From Nymphaea colorata (lineage: Eukaryota > Streptophyta > Magnoliopsida > Nymphaeales > Nymphaeaceae): DNA of 64,000 bases. The stretch spans positions 32,151,706-32,215,705 of the forward strand of contig NC_045139.1 of NCBI RefSeq assembly GCF_008831285.2, in the 5' to 3' direction. Position 1 is the stretch's first letter. Every line of letters starts with the position of its first letter. Shown here one piece after another: positions 1-10,600 of the stretch. The notes under the pieces were generated by a model that made no database searches, was not told the DNA's origin, and worked only from the letters and a program-made list of their open reading frames with translations. Both the position numbers and the translations under genes were made by a program.

Positions 1-541
1 CTAAGGTGTCATGATTTTCTATTTTGGCACCTTTTAGTGTGTTCTTTGTTAACGATTTTGACATCTATATAGAATTTAGCAGTGGCTCCCACTATTTTTC
101 AAGCGTACCAAGCAGCACTTTTTGCCAGTTGAGAACTCCCACTATTTTTCAAGTGTACCAAGCAGCGCCTTTTGCCAGTTGAGAAACCTGTTCGTGCTGG
201 ATGCTTGATCTGCCTTGATCTGCCTTTGTTTGTGAAGAAAACTAAAGAAACTGCCAAAAAGTGTGGCTGTTGTGTTTATCATTTATAGGTTGCCTGTCTT
301 TTATTTTCTATCAATTTCAATTTTCTCCTTTATCTTTGAGATAGTTGTAGTCAGTTTTCCTATCAAGATGCTGTATGAGTTGCAGTGAGTATGTGTGTTT
401 TTTAATATTAATGAGGCACAACCAACAAAAAATCCTTTCTGGAGTTTCCAATATCGATAAAATTTTTACACCATATGTGTTCCTTTATTTTTCCTGTTTT
501 ATCTATGTGCCCATGCAAACTTACTGTTATTCCTTTGACAG
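1..541 (+). other. Partial intron of NRPC2
   Basis: This is intronic sequence ending in a pyrimidine-rich stretch and an acceptor (ttgacag) directly before the zinc-binding exon. No coding similarity was seen. It contains a two-copy 50-bp tandem repeat near its start. Confidence 0.6.
86..185. repeat. 50-bp tandem repeat, two copies
   Basis: Units 86-135 and 136-185 both start with ctcccactatttttcaag and end with gccagttgagaa. They differ at only a few bases. They lie in an intron, so they are probably a neutral local duplication. Confidence 0.9.
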
Positions 542-1053
542 GTTTGCACCAAGTGTGGATTATTAGGCTATTATAATGCAAAGTTAAAAATGTCATTCTG
601 CTCTACCTGCAAATCTGGGGACAAGGTTTCTACGATGAGACTTCCTTATGCATGCAAACTTCTAATCCAGGTATTCTTTTCAAGTGTTTCTTGCAGGGGT
701 GGAGCTAGAAATCTTTTACTATAGGGCACTAAATCATATAGGCAAAAAAAAAATTAATTGGCTTTGGGGCAGTGACCCGGGTCTTGTGGGGCTGATTTAT
801 ATAATTAGACCCAAATCCAATAATTAAAAACAATGTTCTATAATGGGCTCCGTGGGGCGTATGCCTCACGCAGCCCACACTTACCTCTGCCCCTGTTTCT
901 TGTCTTGTGTTTCAATTTTGAAGCTGTAGCATAGTACTTTTAGCACTTTTTCATGACGTTATCAGGTTGACTGATTGGACGCCATTTTCCTTCTACTTGC
1001 AGGAATTGCAGTCAATGAATATTGTTCCTCGTTTGCAACTCGCTGAATATTGA
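542..1053 (+). CDS. NRPC2: RNA polymerase III second-largest subunit, C-terminal end (partial)
   Basis: Two exons are seen. Exon 542-670 encodes 43 residues running from [12 protein letters not shown] to [10 protein letters not shown]. Exon 1003-1053 encodes [16 protein letters not shown] and a stop. The intron has gt at 671 and ag at 1001-1002, and the phases agree. Two CX2C pairs (VCTKC and FCSTC) form the C-terminal zinc-binding clamp element of Rpb2-type subunits, followed by the conserved region that ends in [11 protein letters not shown]. The GLLGYYN signature is the RPC2 (Pol III) type rather than Pol I or Pol II. The product is a nuclear catalytic subunit of Pol III, which transcribes tRNA and 5S rRNA genes. 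The rest of the gene lies upstream of the window; no earlier exon was recognised in 1-541, which reads as intron. A short hAT-like element sits in the last intron. Confidence 0.93.
694..895. mobile_element. hAT-like MITE in the last intron of NRPC2
   Basis: The 202-bp element starts caggggtggagctag and ends ttacctctgcccctg, which are imperfect terminal inverted repeats. It is flanked by tttcttg at 687-693 and again at 896-902; counting the base shared with the element end makes it 8 bp. An 8-bp target duplication with CAGGGG ends is typical of hAT-derived non-autonomous elements. No coding capacity was seen. Its ends resemble those of the element at 60430-60609. Confidence 0.8.
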
Positions 1054-2055
1054 TCGGAGACAACAGATTTCATCGTCCTTTTCATAGCGGGTTTCCAGAA
1101 ATTAATGGGGCCTTTTGGAAGGTCTGCCACATCATTGTTGGTTCGCTTCTGGATCTAGTGTTGGTTGCTGGATCCAGTGTTTGCAGCTATCATATTGAGT
1201 GGCTAGGTTACTGGCAAAAGCAGCGCCACTGCTGGTGGAGGACATCGTCACATCATATTTATAATGTACCATTGTTTCATACTTCACTCACTGGTGGATT
1301 ATTCTTGCATCATGCTCACCACAATACATCGAGGTTCCTAGATGTGCACTCATTTTATAGTATGTGGTTAATTTATGTCTGTTCAATACAGCTTTGTATA
1401 TATGCACTTTTGTGCCATCAATTTGAAGATGAGGGGCTTGAATTGTAAAGTAACTTGTAAAGCATCTTTCCTTTTCCCCCTTTTTTTCCCCTTCGTTTTT
1501 TGGTTGAGGACGACACTCTAAAGATTCATAATCTAGCAGGAAGTAGACCTGCAAAATATGGCATATGATTTAGCTTTTTAGTTCTGTGTGCTTCTTTGGC
1601 TTTATGTAACCAGATTCTAATTGGAATATGTTGGTTCCTTCTGAAATAGTTATTTAAATGGACAAATGAATATGTAATTTGATGGAGGTTGCGTCTTGCC
1701 TCAAATCAATGCCACTTTGAAATAATACGAAGATATCTTCTTGTCAAAACATTGAAGTTCATGTTTTGAAGGACTGCCTCCGATTTCAAAATCGGAATTT
1801 GGAAGTACTTTTCCTTTTGGATTCTCTAAGAGCTTCATGTCTAAATGGTGTGTCGATGGCGGTGCAGCTGTTTTACGATGAAGAATTTGCTGGACGTGAT
1901 TTTGGGCAAATAACAAAAAGTTTCTTGAAGTTTTGAAGCTTCTGTTTGGGGGACGGCAGCCCGGACTGCACTGCACCGCCAGTTTTGAAACTTTTGGTTG
2001 CCTCTTTCGGTTAAGTACATTGTCTTAACAAAAAATTTGAACTCTCTTTCATTCA

Positions 2056-2497
2056 GGGGTGTTTTATGAGTTCTGGATCATGGAATTCTATAGTTGAAAT
2101 TCTCATTTTTGATAAAATGACATTTGTGTATGGCTTTTGATTTCAGAATTATAGGTTCAATCAAAATTTTGGAATTGTGATTCTATTTTAGGTGTAAAAC
2201 TATGATTTCAGAATTTAGAAAATTTTCTTCTCTTTTTAAGACATATATTGTTATGATTTTAATTTATCGATTTTAGAATTTTAGTTCATATTTATTACAC
2301 GTTACTTTCAATTCTAGAATCAAAATTTCAGACTATTAAATACAATGGAAAATTAAAACTGGGATGTTCATTATAACAGACTATCAAACACAAGGGGAAA
2401 CAAAAACTGGAATTTTCATTATAACTGCAATTTGAGGTTAGAATTTTGTTTGTAGAGTTTTAATTCTAGAATCAAAGATCAAGTTATCAAATGCCCC
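2056..2497. mobile_element. Possible PIF/Harbinger-type MITE
   Basis: The left end reads ggggtgttttatgag. The right end, read on the other strand, is ggggcatttgataac. The inside is AT-rich and has repeated gaattctagaa-like motifs in both directions, as in foldback-type MITEs. No clear 3-bp target duplication is seen, so the boundaries are tentative. Confidence 0.4.
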
Positions 2498-3743
2498 TTC
2501 TAAGAATACATTGCGATGAATAGGTGGCTAAAACACAATTTTTTAAATCTGTGGATTTGTGTTTGTTAAGCCATTAGCGTCTTTGCTGTAACTTCTCACT
2601 TTTTCGATCTTGCAGCAGAGGCTCCCACTAATAAGAACCATGATGTTGAATTGCAAAAATGCTCCCAAGAAACTTGTTGTTGAGCTGCTTTGGTTTTTGA
2701 GATAATGTCAGAGCCAGAAAATTCTAAGGGGTACTATGTCATTTTAAATTGAAGTTCACCAATATATAAATGAAAAAGAAAGCCTTGAAGTACCAACATG
2801 GAAATAAGCACTTCTATAGATCTGTGTGGCAATTGCCCACACAATCCTAAACCTGCTTCTGCCCCTGGGAAGGAAATCTAAGCGGCCATGACAGCACAAA
2901 GCGGTGGAAGGAATCCAGAAGAAACAATCTTTTGCAATATGGCGGTAAAGTTTCTACAGCATCAATTCAGCATGATCCGCTTTCATAAGATGGAGCAGTA
3001 ACGTGAGGTGCTGTGCATCAGGATAGAAATTTCAGAACTGAGTGAGTCGTGCTGGAGATTGAAAACAAACCAGAACCCTGTGACCTTGAAATGTCTCACA
3101 GACTTCTCTTAAGCATGATTCATCTGCTTCTCTGTTGGGAAACATGGAAGATCATCAAAAATGATATTGCAGAGTGTTGATTCATTTTGGAGGAAATTGC
3201 ATAAAGAAATTGTGGAAAATCAGGCTGCAGAAAAATGCTGATTAGATGATCTTCATTTCTAGCTTTTCTTTCCTGTTCATGCTGATGTGTTGGTACCTTC
3301 GAATTTCTTGGGCTTGTCAGACTTGCTAGTCCATCATTCTCTGGAACACGTTTGGCAAAGGGAGCAGTTTGTGGCTATTCCAAGAATACATTCCAAAAAT
3401 TGAAGTAAATTCATATGATACTTCCTAACCTTTGCTTCAAAAATCTAAACTGCGAGTTTATCCACATAACATTTTTTGTAGTTACGTTTTAATAAATGTT
3501 CTTATTGAGACATTGAGGGTTTTCATTATCACCAGAAACAACGTACTGAGCATTTCTGCATAGGCTGCTTCGGCAAGAGGCATAGTATAGCTTGTCGGGT
3601 ATGAGGCAGAACATGCTAAAGCTGTCCCTTGCAGAAATGCTCAATAACTTGTCACTACGATAATGCCGGTCGGGCAGGTGGTGCTAGGGATGGACCAGAC
3701 TCAGAGGAATCCAGATGCACTCACAATGAGCATGTGTATTCCC

Positions 3744-3747
<4 letters not shown>

Positions 3748-3787
<40 letters not shown>

Positions 3788-4023
3788 GAGGAAGGGAAAT
3801 GTTGAATTTATATGTAAAAGCTTTCTCAAACGTACTAACTCTTTTTCATTTTGCTTTCCAATCTGTTATGTATATATATATGTATATATATATATGTGTA
3901 TATATGTATATATATACACACACACACAACAAATTATATTTTGAGGAAGGGAAATGTTGAATTTATATGTAAAAGCTTTCTCAAACGTACTAACTCTTTT
4001 TCATTTTGCTTTCCAATCTGTTA
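3748..4023. repeat. 86-bp direct duplication around TA microsatellites
   Basis: The segments 3783-3868 and 3938-4023 appear identical over 86 bp (starting attttgaggaagggaaat) at an offset of exactly 155 bp. A (TA)n tract at 3748-3783 precedes the first copy, and a TA/TG/CA-rich tract at 3869-3937 separates the two. This looks like a recent duplication seeded by the microsatellite. Confidence 0.9.
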
Positions 4024-4637
4024 GGGATAAAGAATTTTTTTCAATGAAATGATCTACTTGATTACCAACATGAAACTATTGCAAAAATAACCCGAAAAGA
4101 GAACTGGCCAATGTTTCGTTTTTGTTATAGTTACTACATTGAATGGTTTAAGTAATAATTCAGTTGCCAAAACCAGTAAAGGAAACTTCTTTAATCTATT
4201 TGAGTAATTTGTTCATTAATACCTTAACCTATGTTGATCAAAATATAATTGGTTGTGTGTGTATATGACTATTGCAGAAAGTGCATTTGATAGCCAATTG
4301 CTTGACCACGGTTTTGAGCAACAAATTATAACTTTTTGATGGTTTTTAACGATACAAAATTAAAAAAAAAATCATTTAGCTACACAAGTAGTCAGCTGAT
4401 TTTCATTTTATGTTATAAGCTTTTGTGATTTAAAAATTATTAGACATTAGAAATTTTAGAAGTTTTTAAAGTTATACAATATTAAGAATTTTGATTGTTA
4501 TGGGGTCTCCTTAAAACTATAGTAACACGCTAATCTAAAATGTCTTCTCTATTTCTTTTAATAATTATGTTTTAAATTAAAAATGTCCATAAACATGTGG
4601 TAATACCTACAAGTAATTCATATATAGATTTGTTTAG

Positions 4638-4639
<2 letters not shown>

Positions 4640-4690
<51 letters not shown>
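4640..4690. repeat. (AT)n microsatellite
   Basis: About 25 AT units. It directly precedes the 65-bp tandem repeat array. Confidence 0.95.
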
Positions 4691-4692
<2 letters not shown>

Positions 4693-4693
<1 letters not shown>

Positions 4694-4906
4694 TAATTAT
4701 CCATCAGCTAGACATGAATTTAGAATTTCTCGGACCAATTATCCGTCAGATAAAGATCAATTTAAAAGAAAAACCAATGCTAATCTAAAAATTCTTGCGC
4801 CAATTATCCATCAGCTGAAGATCAATCTAAATAGAGAAGCAATGTTAATCGGAAATTTATGGCGCCAATTATCCGTCAGTTAAAGACCAATTTAAACGTG
4901 GTAACG
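4693..4906. repeat. 65-bp tandem repeat array, about 3.5 copies
   Basis: The motif ccaattatccgtcag/ccatcag recurs at 4735, 4800 and 4865, an exact 65-bp spacing, with a shortened copy starting near 4693. Each unit continues with aagatcaatttaaa-like and aatgttaatc-like text. The array ends at the probable HVA22 promoter. Confidence 0.85.
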
Positions 4907-4907
4907 T
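4896..4907 (+). promoter_or_regulatory. Possible ABRE-type pair of ACGT cores
   Basis: ACGTGG at 4896-4901 is followed by a second ACGT at 4904-4907, just upstream of the putative first exon of the HVA22-like gene. ACGTGG is the ABRE core bound by bZIP factors, and HVA22 genes were first described as ABA-inducible. Function here is inferred from motif and position only; single ACGT cores are common by chance. Confidence 0.35.
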
Positions 4908-4939
4908 CTTAATTCAGAGATTTTCGGCTCCATCGGGGA

Positions 4940-5178
4940 TCTGGTGCGGATTCTCAGGCCTTTCTTACCCAGGAGTAGTAGTCGCTCATCCGCTTGATTA
5001 ACAACCAAAGCTCTGCCTCCCGCTGCCTCTCCTTCTCCGGCGAGTCTTCGTTCCTCCACCACCGCAGCTTCCCTCTCTTCAGGTCCCGTCCCCTTGCGCG
5101 GCTGCAAAGAGAGAGAAGGCCATCGAGACCGTTCATCTTTGTCGGCTTTTCTCTATCAAGGTCGACATCGGGAACAAG
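4940..5178 (+). other. Putative 5' UTR exon of the HVA22-like gene
   Basis: The region is more GC-rich than its surroundings and has the CT-rich look of a plant leader exon. A plausible donor is gtacgt near 5179. A good acceptor (tttctactcag) ends at 7516, giving a second leader segment 7517-7659 next to the start codon. The transcript start is not visible, and it is unproven that this exon belongs to HVA22 rather than to another transcript. Confidence 0.4.
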
Positions 5179-7659
5179 TGTACGTTTCTTTCCTCTTTTC
5201 ACTACTGATGCTTCGTTGCGTTCACCGTTTGTCCTTTGCTCTCCTTTCATCTAGTAGATCAACTTTTTTCTTGGTATGAACGAATCATTCAAGATTTTCC
5301 TTGATCTACGTGGGTATTTCTTCTTTTGCCGTGAGTGTAGCGGTTTCTCTCTTCATCTTGATTAGGTAATTTCTGAATCAATATTTTTTTGAACCCGGGA
5401 TGAATATTTTCTTTTTTTATCATTGTTACAACGGCTTTTATGCGTTTATTGTCTGCAATGGTTTAGTCTTCTTCGATTGCGCCTTTGCTTTAATTGCATG
5501 CGCATCTGTTTTTTTCTCGACGCCTTGTGCCATTTTATGATAGCGATGAGGCTAAGATGTTGCTCCATTTTCCAAGAAAGCAGCTAGTTTCCTTGCTATA
5601 CATGTGGGATTATTGATAAATTACCGATTTTTTCAATCTCTTACATGCTATTACGCTTAAATTCTCCAAGTCTCTCTATCTATATTGTGTCTTTTCTCCT
5701 TCTCCCTCTTTTCTTTTCTCTCCATCCTCCCCGCATCTTCTTCCCTTCTCATATTCTCCCCGTTCTTCACCTGTCAACCCCACTTAGCATCATCTTCTTC
5801 TCCCTGTCCTCCACCCTCCTGCCCCACCAGCTTTCATACCACGGTTGGGAGAACCACACCTGGGCAGTCAAATGTCCAGCACGTTAGTTCATTTAGAATC
5901 CCTCCGAAATTGGAGAGATTCGGAAGGAAAGTGGAGGGCGTGCAACCAAATGTCACATTTGCCCAGCAAGGACTGTAAAATATGAAGCAGAAGAACCAAA
6001 ACGAGAAAATGAAAAAAGTGTCATTAGCAACCCTTTTGGTAATGGCAGGATATGGCAGATATCTGCAGCCAAAATAAGACAAAGAAAAAAATAGATTGGA
6101 AGAAAGAAAAATGGATCAGAGCCTTGGTGAAACACACTAAATGGGCTCTAGGAAATGCAGGGATGACATTCCATCTGTTCCTTTGTCCCTAATTTGTTGC
6201 ATCATTGTGGCTACCCTTAGTTTGAGCGTCACATAAAACACTATTCTTTCTAAAAAAATGCAAAAAAACATGTTAAAGACAAGTCAGCTAGAAAAATCGG
6301 AAAAAACAGGAGTTTTCTTAAAAACACTAAAAATAAAAGAAAAGCGTCGCTTTTTTTTGTGTTTTTTCTTATCTTTTTGTTTTATTAAGTTTTTTTACAT
6401 TTTTTTAGTTACCAGTTTTTTATTTTGCATTTTTCAGTTTCCACATTTTATTTTTAGTTTTTTAATTTTTTTAAAATTTGTTAGGATTTTCCTGAGAAAA
6501 ACAATTTTGTTGTATTATACCTGAGAAAACCCTCAGTCGTTTTATGCCCAAAAACGATATTTATGAAAATAGTTTGAACTATGTCGTCTGTTCTCCACCT
6601 ATTCCATTCAGGATCCAAAAAACCAATAGAATAGAACTGTTCTGAAGCAGTTGCTCTGCAATGAATCAAATCACAGGATCAGTTTCCATGTCCTTTGATG
6701 ACAGCAAGGCTGTATCAGTCCTTTATTGGGATTATGGCAAAAAGATAGGCTCATGTATGGGATCCCGTTTCTCCTTTCCTTAGCTTCTTGTGCAGACACT
6801 CCTTCATTTTTTGTGATTAGCATGCAAAACGGTAGGGACAGTCTCAACTTTTCTCTCATTCTTTTTAGAAGTTTGGTGTGAATAAGATAGTTAAGGACAC
6901 AAAAATGTGATTCTTAGACCATGGTGGGCATACTGTTTGCTCTAGTTTACTGGTTTTTAGAGATTTGCGGTCCGGTGGGCTGGCAACCACCTTGGGCCCT
7001 GTGTGGCTCCACCAGATGTGAGGATGCATGCGTGCCTGTTTATCTGCATCAGTGTCATCAGAATTGGCCAAGTTCGGCTGATTCGAATTAAACTGGTGGC
7101 AAACCAATTCGATTCTGTGGCCAATTCAAGAGTGCCACATGTTAAGTATTACCTAATTTTTTGGATACATCTTAAAAAAACATTTTAAATTATTTTTTAT
7201 TTGTTTTCCCTTTATTTTTTAAATGACTTTTTAAGTATTTTTAGCTGATTCACAACTGGTTCACCTAAATGGGTGAATTGACTGATTCACTGAATGGGCA
7301 GCCTTGCCATTTCGGTTCACAAACCGATTTTAATACGCTGATATGCATAAATATATTTAAACTCCAAAATTTATATGATTAATATAGGATCCAGTTGCTT
7401 ATTGTATTGTTTATGTGTGATCTATAGATGCTAGATTTTTGTTGCATTAAAATTTTGGTCATAAGTTCATTTTGTATCATTTGTCTTGTATCTTGAAGCT
7501 TTTTGTTTCTACTCAGAAGAGAAAACTTTCTGTGGGAGCACATACTGTCAGAAGGGAAGGGCAAATTGAAGTGGAAGACGTAGCCAAATTTCCATGATAT
7601 AGAAATTCTGACTAATTTGTGAAATATCGGAAATCTATATTGTGGTAGAATTTGTTCAA

Positions 7660-10600
7660 ATGGATTTTTCTAGATGTGTGATTCCTGGTGAGGTATGTGG
7701 CTCATATTTTCTTTTCTCTTTTACCATTTATGATAAATCTCTCAATTAGGGCTCTGACAAAACCTATATCTAAGCATTGGTGGGGGTAATATTCTCCCAG
7801 ATTTCGTGTCTTAGGTGATTTTCATATGTGTAGTCGTCTGCTTGTGGGTTTATATCTTTTTTGTTATGACATACCAGTCACATCTGAGGCACGTTAAGCA
7901 AATCTGGTGGTCTGGTTCATAATTTTGTAGCTAGTATGGGGAATCTGTATCCTTCTGTAGCTTCTTTTAACCTTTTCATGTTTTTCATCTGTCTTTTAGT
8001 GTGTGTTGGTGCTCAAAACCTTTTCTCCGGGTGCATTAATCTTGGTTTCTCCTAGATCTGACTGAAAATCCAGATAAACCTTATGCTTTGTGCCTTGATC
8101 CTGCATTTACTATTTTGCTGTTGAATGGGTATTTTACATCCCAGACGTATTGGGCGTCCCAACTAATTTATCTGGGTGGTCAAATACACCTTTATAATAT
8201 ACATTTTAGGGAAATTTTCAAAAAAACACACCTAAAGATTTAGTGGTATTGATAAAAAGACCTAATTTTATGATATTGTTTAAAGCACCCTTAAGTTTTT
8301 TTTTATAGTTAATTAAAAATACCACTAGTTTATTTTTGTCAAACTCACTGTTAAATCGTAAAAATTTACCATTTTGCCCTCTAAAAGTGACGTAAAAGAT
8401 TCCTATTGTGAATATACCTCAATTTTTATTAACTAGTTTTCTTGCGTTAGCATAAAATGAAATTCACATAATCAATTAATATAGTAATGAAAAGGTAACT
8501 GATTTTAAGTTTAGTTGAACTATTAAACATATATTAATAGTAATGTGTATAATTGTAAAGGTCAATATAAAGCATAAACTAGTAAACATCAAATTTCTTT
8601 TGATTGTGGATATTTTAATATTTTTTATCTTGTTACCCAAGCTTAAGTTAGTGATAGCCTAATGTTTAATTGATGGAAGGTTATTTTTTGTTCGTAGTAC
8701 AAAATTTAGGTTGTTTTTAATATTCAAAAGCTAGATGTTGTCTTAATTATAGTGTATTTCTGAAAATTATCCTTATTTTCAATGTGCAAGTATGTGTTCC
8801 TAAGTACAATTTGATTTTTCAGGTTGGTTTGCGGTTGCTGCTATCTCCACTTGGTTCTAACATCGTAACGCGAACAGCTTGGTGAGATTGTCATACCAGA
8901 AATTAGGATATATACTTTTGAGTTTAACTAATTGAAAATCTCCTTATCTTGTTGCAGTATTGTCTTCTGCCACCATTGAGTTCTTTAAAAAAGAGTACCA
9001 AAATCTGATGATATATCAGAAAGATGTAGTTTTTCAGCTTGAAGTTATATTGTACCTGTGGTAGCTTGTTTGAATGATGTTAAAATCAGGTTAGTAACCT
9101 GGTTTGACGTGAAGTTTTTTAAAGGTAATTTTGATGCAGGAACTAGATTTCTAACATGGTTTTAGCACATTCTAATTTCTAAAATGGGCCCTAAGCTTTT
9201 CATAGAATATTCAGATGTTTTTTGCCAATTTCACGTGGCATTTCTCTCATGTTTTCTTTCATTTGTCAAAAATGTTTCTGGTGCTTCTTTTCTATCTTTG
9301 TCAGGGATATTGCTTCTTGTGATTTGCCTCTTTGTTCACATGGTTGGTGAATAGGCAACAATACACCACCTTTTTTGGTGTCTAAATTCTTGTACATGGC
9401 TTATTTTGGCTATAGCTATGTTCGCTTGAGTCAGGTGATTTTTTTTTTTTTCTATCCTTGTAGGTATTGACTCTTTTACTTTCAATTGTTGCTTCCTGGA
9501 CAATTACTGTTGGAGATCTAAGAAAATGTGAAAAACATGCAGTATTTTTCTCCTGTCCTGTCTAATAACGAACTGAGAACATAGGATGCTCATTTTATTG
9601 TCCATGCATGTGAAATACATAACAAGCATTTATCTGAAGGACTTTGTCAGGTACATAAGGCTTGGCATTTATGTTGTGCTTTTACATTGTCGGTCAGTCA
9701 TTTTATGACTACATAATTAATGCTCTTGATGGATTGGTTGAGGTCATCTAATCACGGTTATGTTGGACATGGACATGGACATGAGCATTTGGTTCCAAGA
9801 TGGTCTCTGATGATACATTGTGTCAATCTGTCTGATGCAGATTCCTTTTCTTCTTGTTCATGTTTGACCTTTTATTGCAGCTGTTCAATTGGAGTTGCTT
9901 TGCCCGTATATTCCACATTCAAGGCCATAGAAAAGAATGATCAGAAGGAGAAGGAGAAATGGTTGTGTTATTGGGCAGGTTTGTCTTAGGTTCCTAATAT
10001 TTGGCTCTTTTCCATTCTAGCATCCAAATTTCTTTTTTCTGGAATAGAATTCATTTACATTTATGTAATGAAAAACTGCATTTTAATATCTTAGACTGAC
10101 ATTGTTCTTTAGGGATTATTATATATAAGTGTTCCAAACATTGTTAAGGACATCAATTAGCTTGCAAACTCTAATTAGAGGTCCTGTTTAGGAATTCCTG
10201 GTCCAAACATCAAGGGCCAGTTAGCTATTTCTAGCTAAAGTTTATAAATTTTAAGCTTACCTGTGGGGAGCTGATAAGCTAGTTGATCGCCTCAAGGGGC
10301 ATAGTGTAGCTGCTCATGCTAGGGGCATGTGAAAAACCACGTCTCTAGTTTGATTCCCATGAGTACTATGCTTTTGCATTTTTAAAGTGGTGAGGTGCAG
10401 TACCCATGTTGAAGAGTGGTGATGTTGACTGAGCTCAGAACCCTAGAGGCTGGTTGACTTGGGGGCCCTTTGGGTTTTTCTTGAGCAGTGGGTCTTAGGC
10501 CTCCTGCTCACTTGAGAATAAGCCAGTTGATCCTATCTGTCCAAGTTAGAGACCATTTTGTAAATCTTTTTAGTCCTTAATTTGTAATATTCTAAAATAG

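Larger units (their letters stand above)
1054..4639. other. Intergenic region with degraded repeats
   Basis: The start of this stretch is probably the NRPC2 3' UTR. The rest is AT-rich, with a possible MITE at 2056-2497, a likely degraded hAT-like element around 2707-2872 (right end gcttctgcccctg), microsatellites, and an 86-bp duplication at 3783-4023. Short open frames near 1.05-1.45 kb and 1.7-1.98 kb match nothing I recognise. Confidence 0.6.

Noticed and set aside
1050-1448. Open frame of 132 codons after the NRPC2 stop
   Set aside because: It lies in the probable 3' UTR and starts at the wrong frame for the gene. Its Cys/His-rich text follows no known spacing.
8947-9030. Candidate exon after cttgttgcag (tattgtcttctgcc) in HVA22
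   Set aside because: It has a good acceptor but breaks the conserved RTACCS segment, whereas the exon at 9881 restores it in phase.
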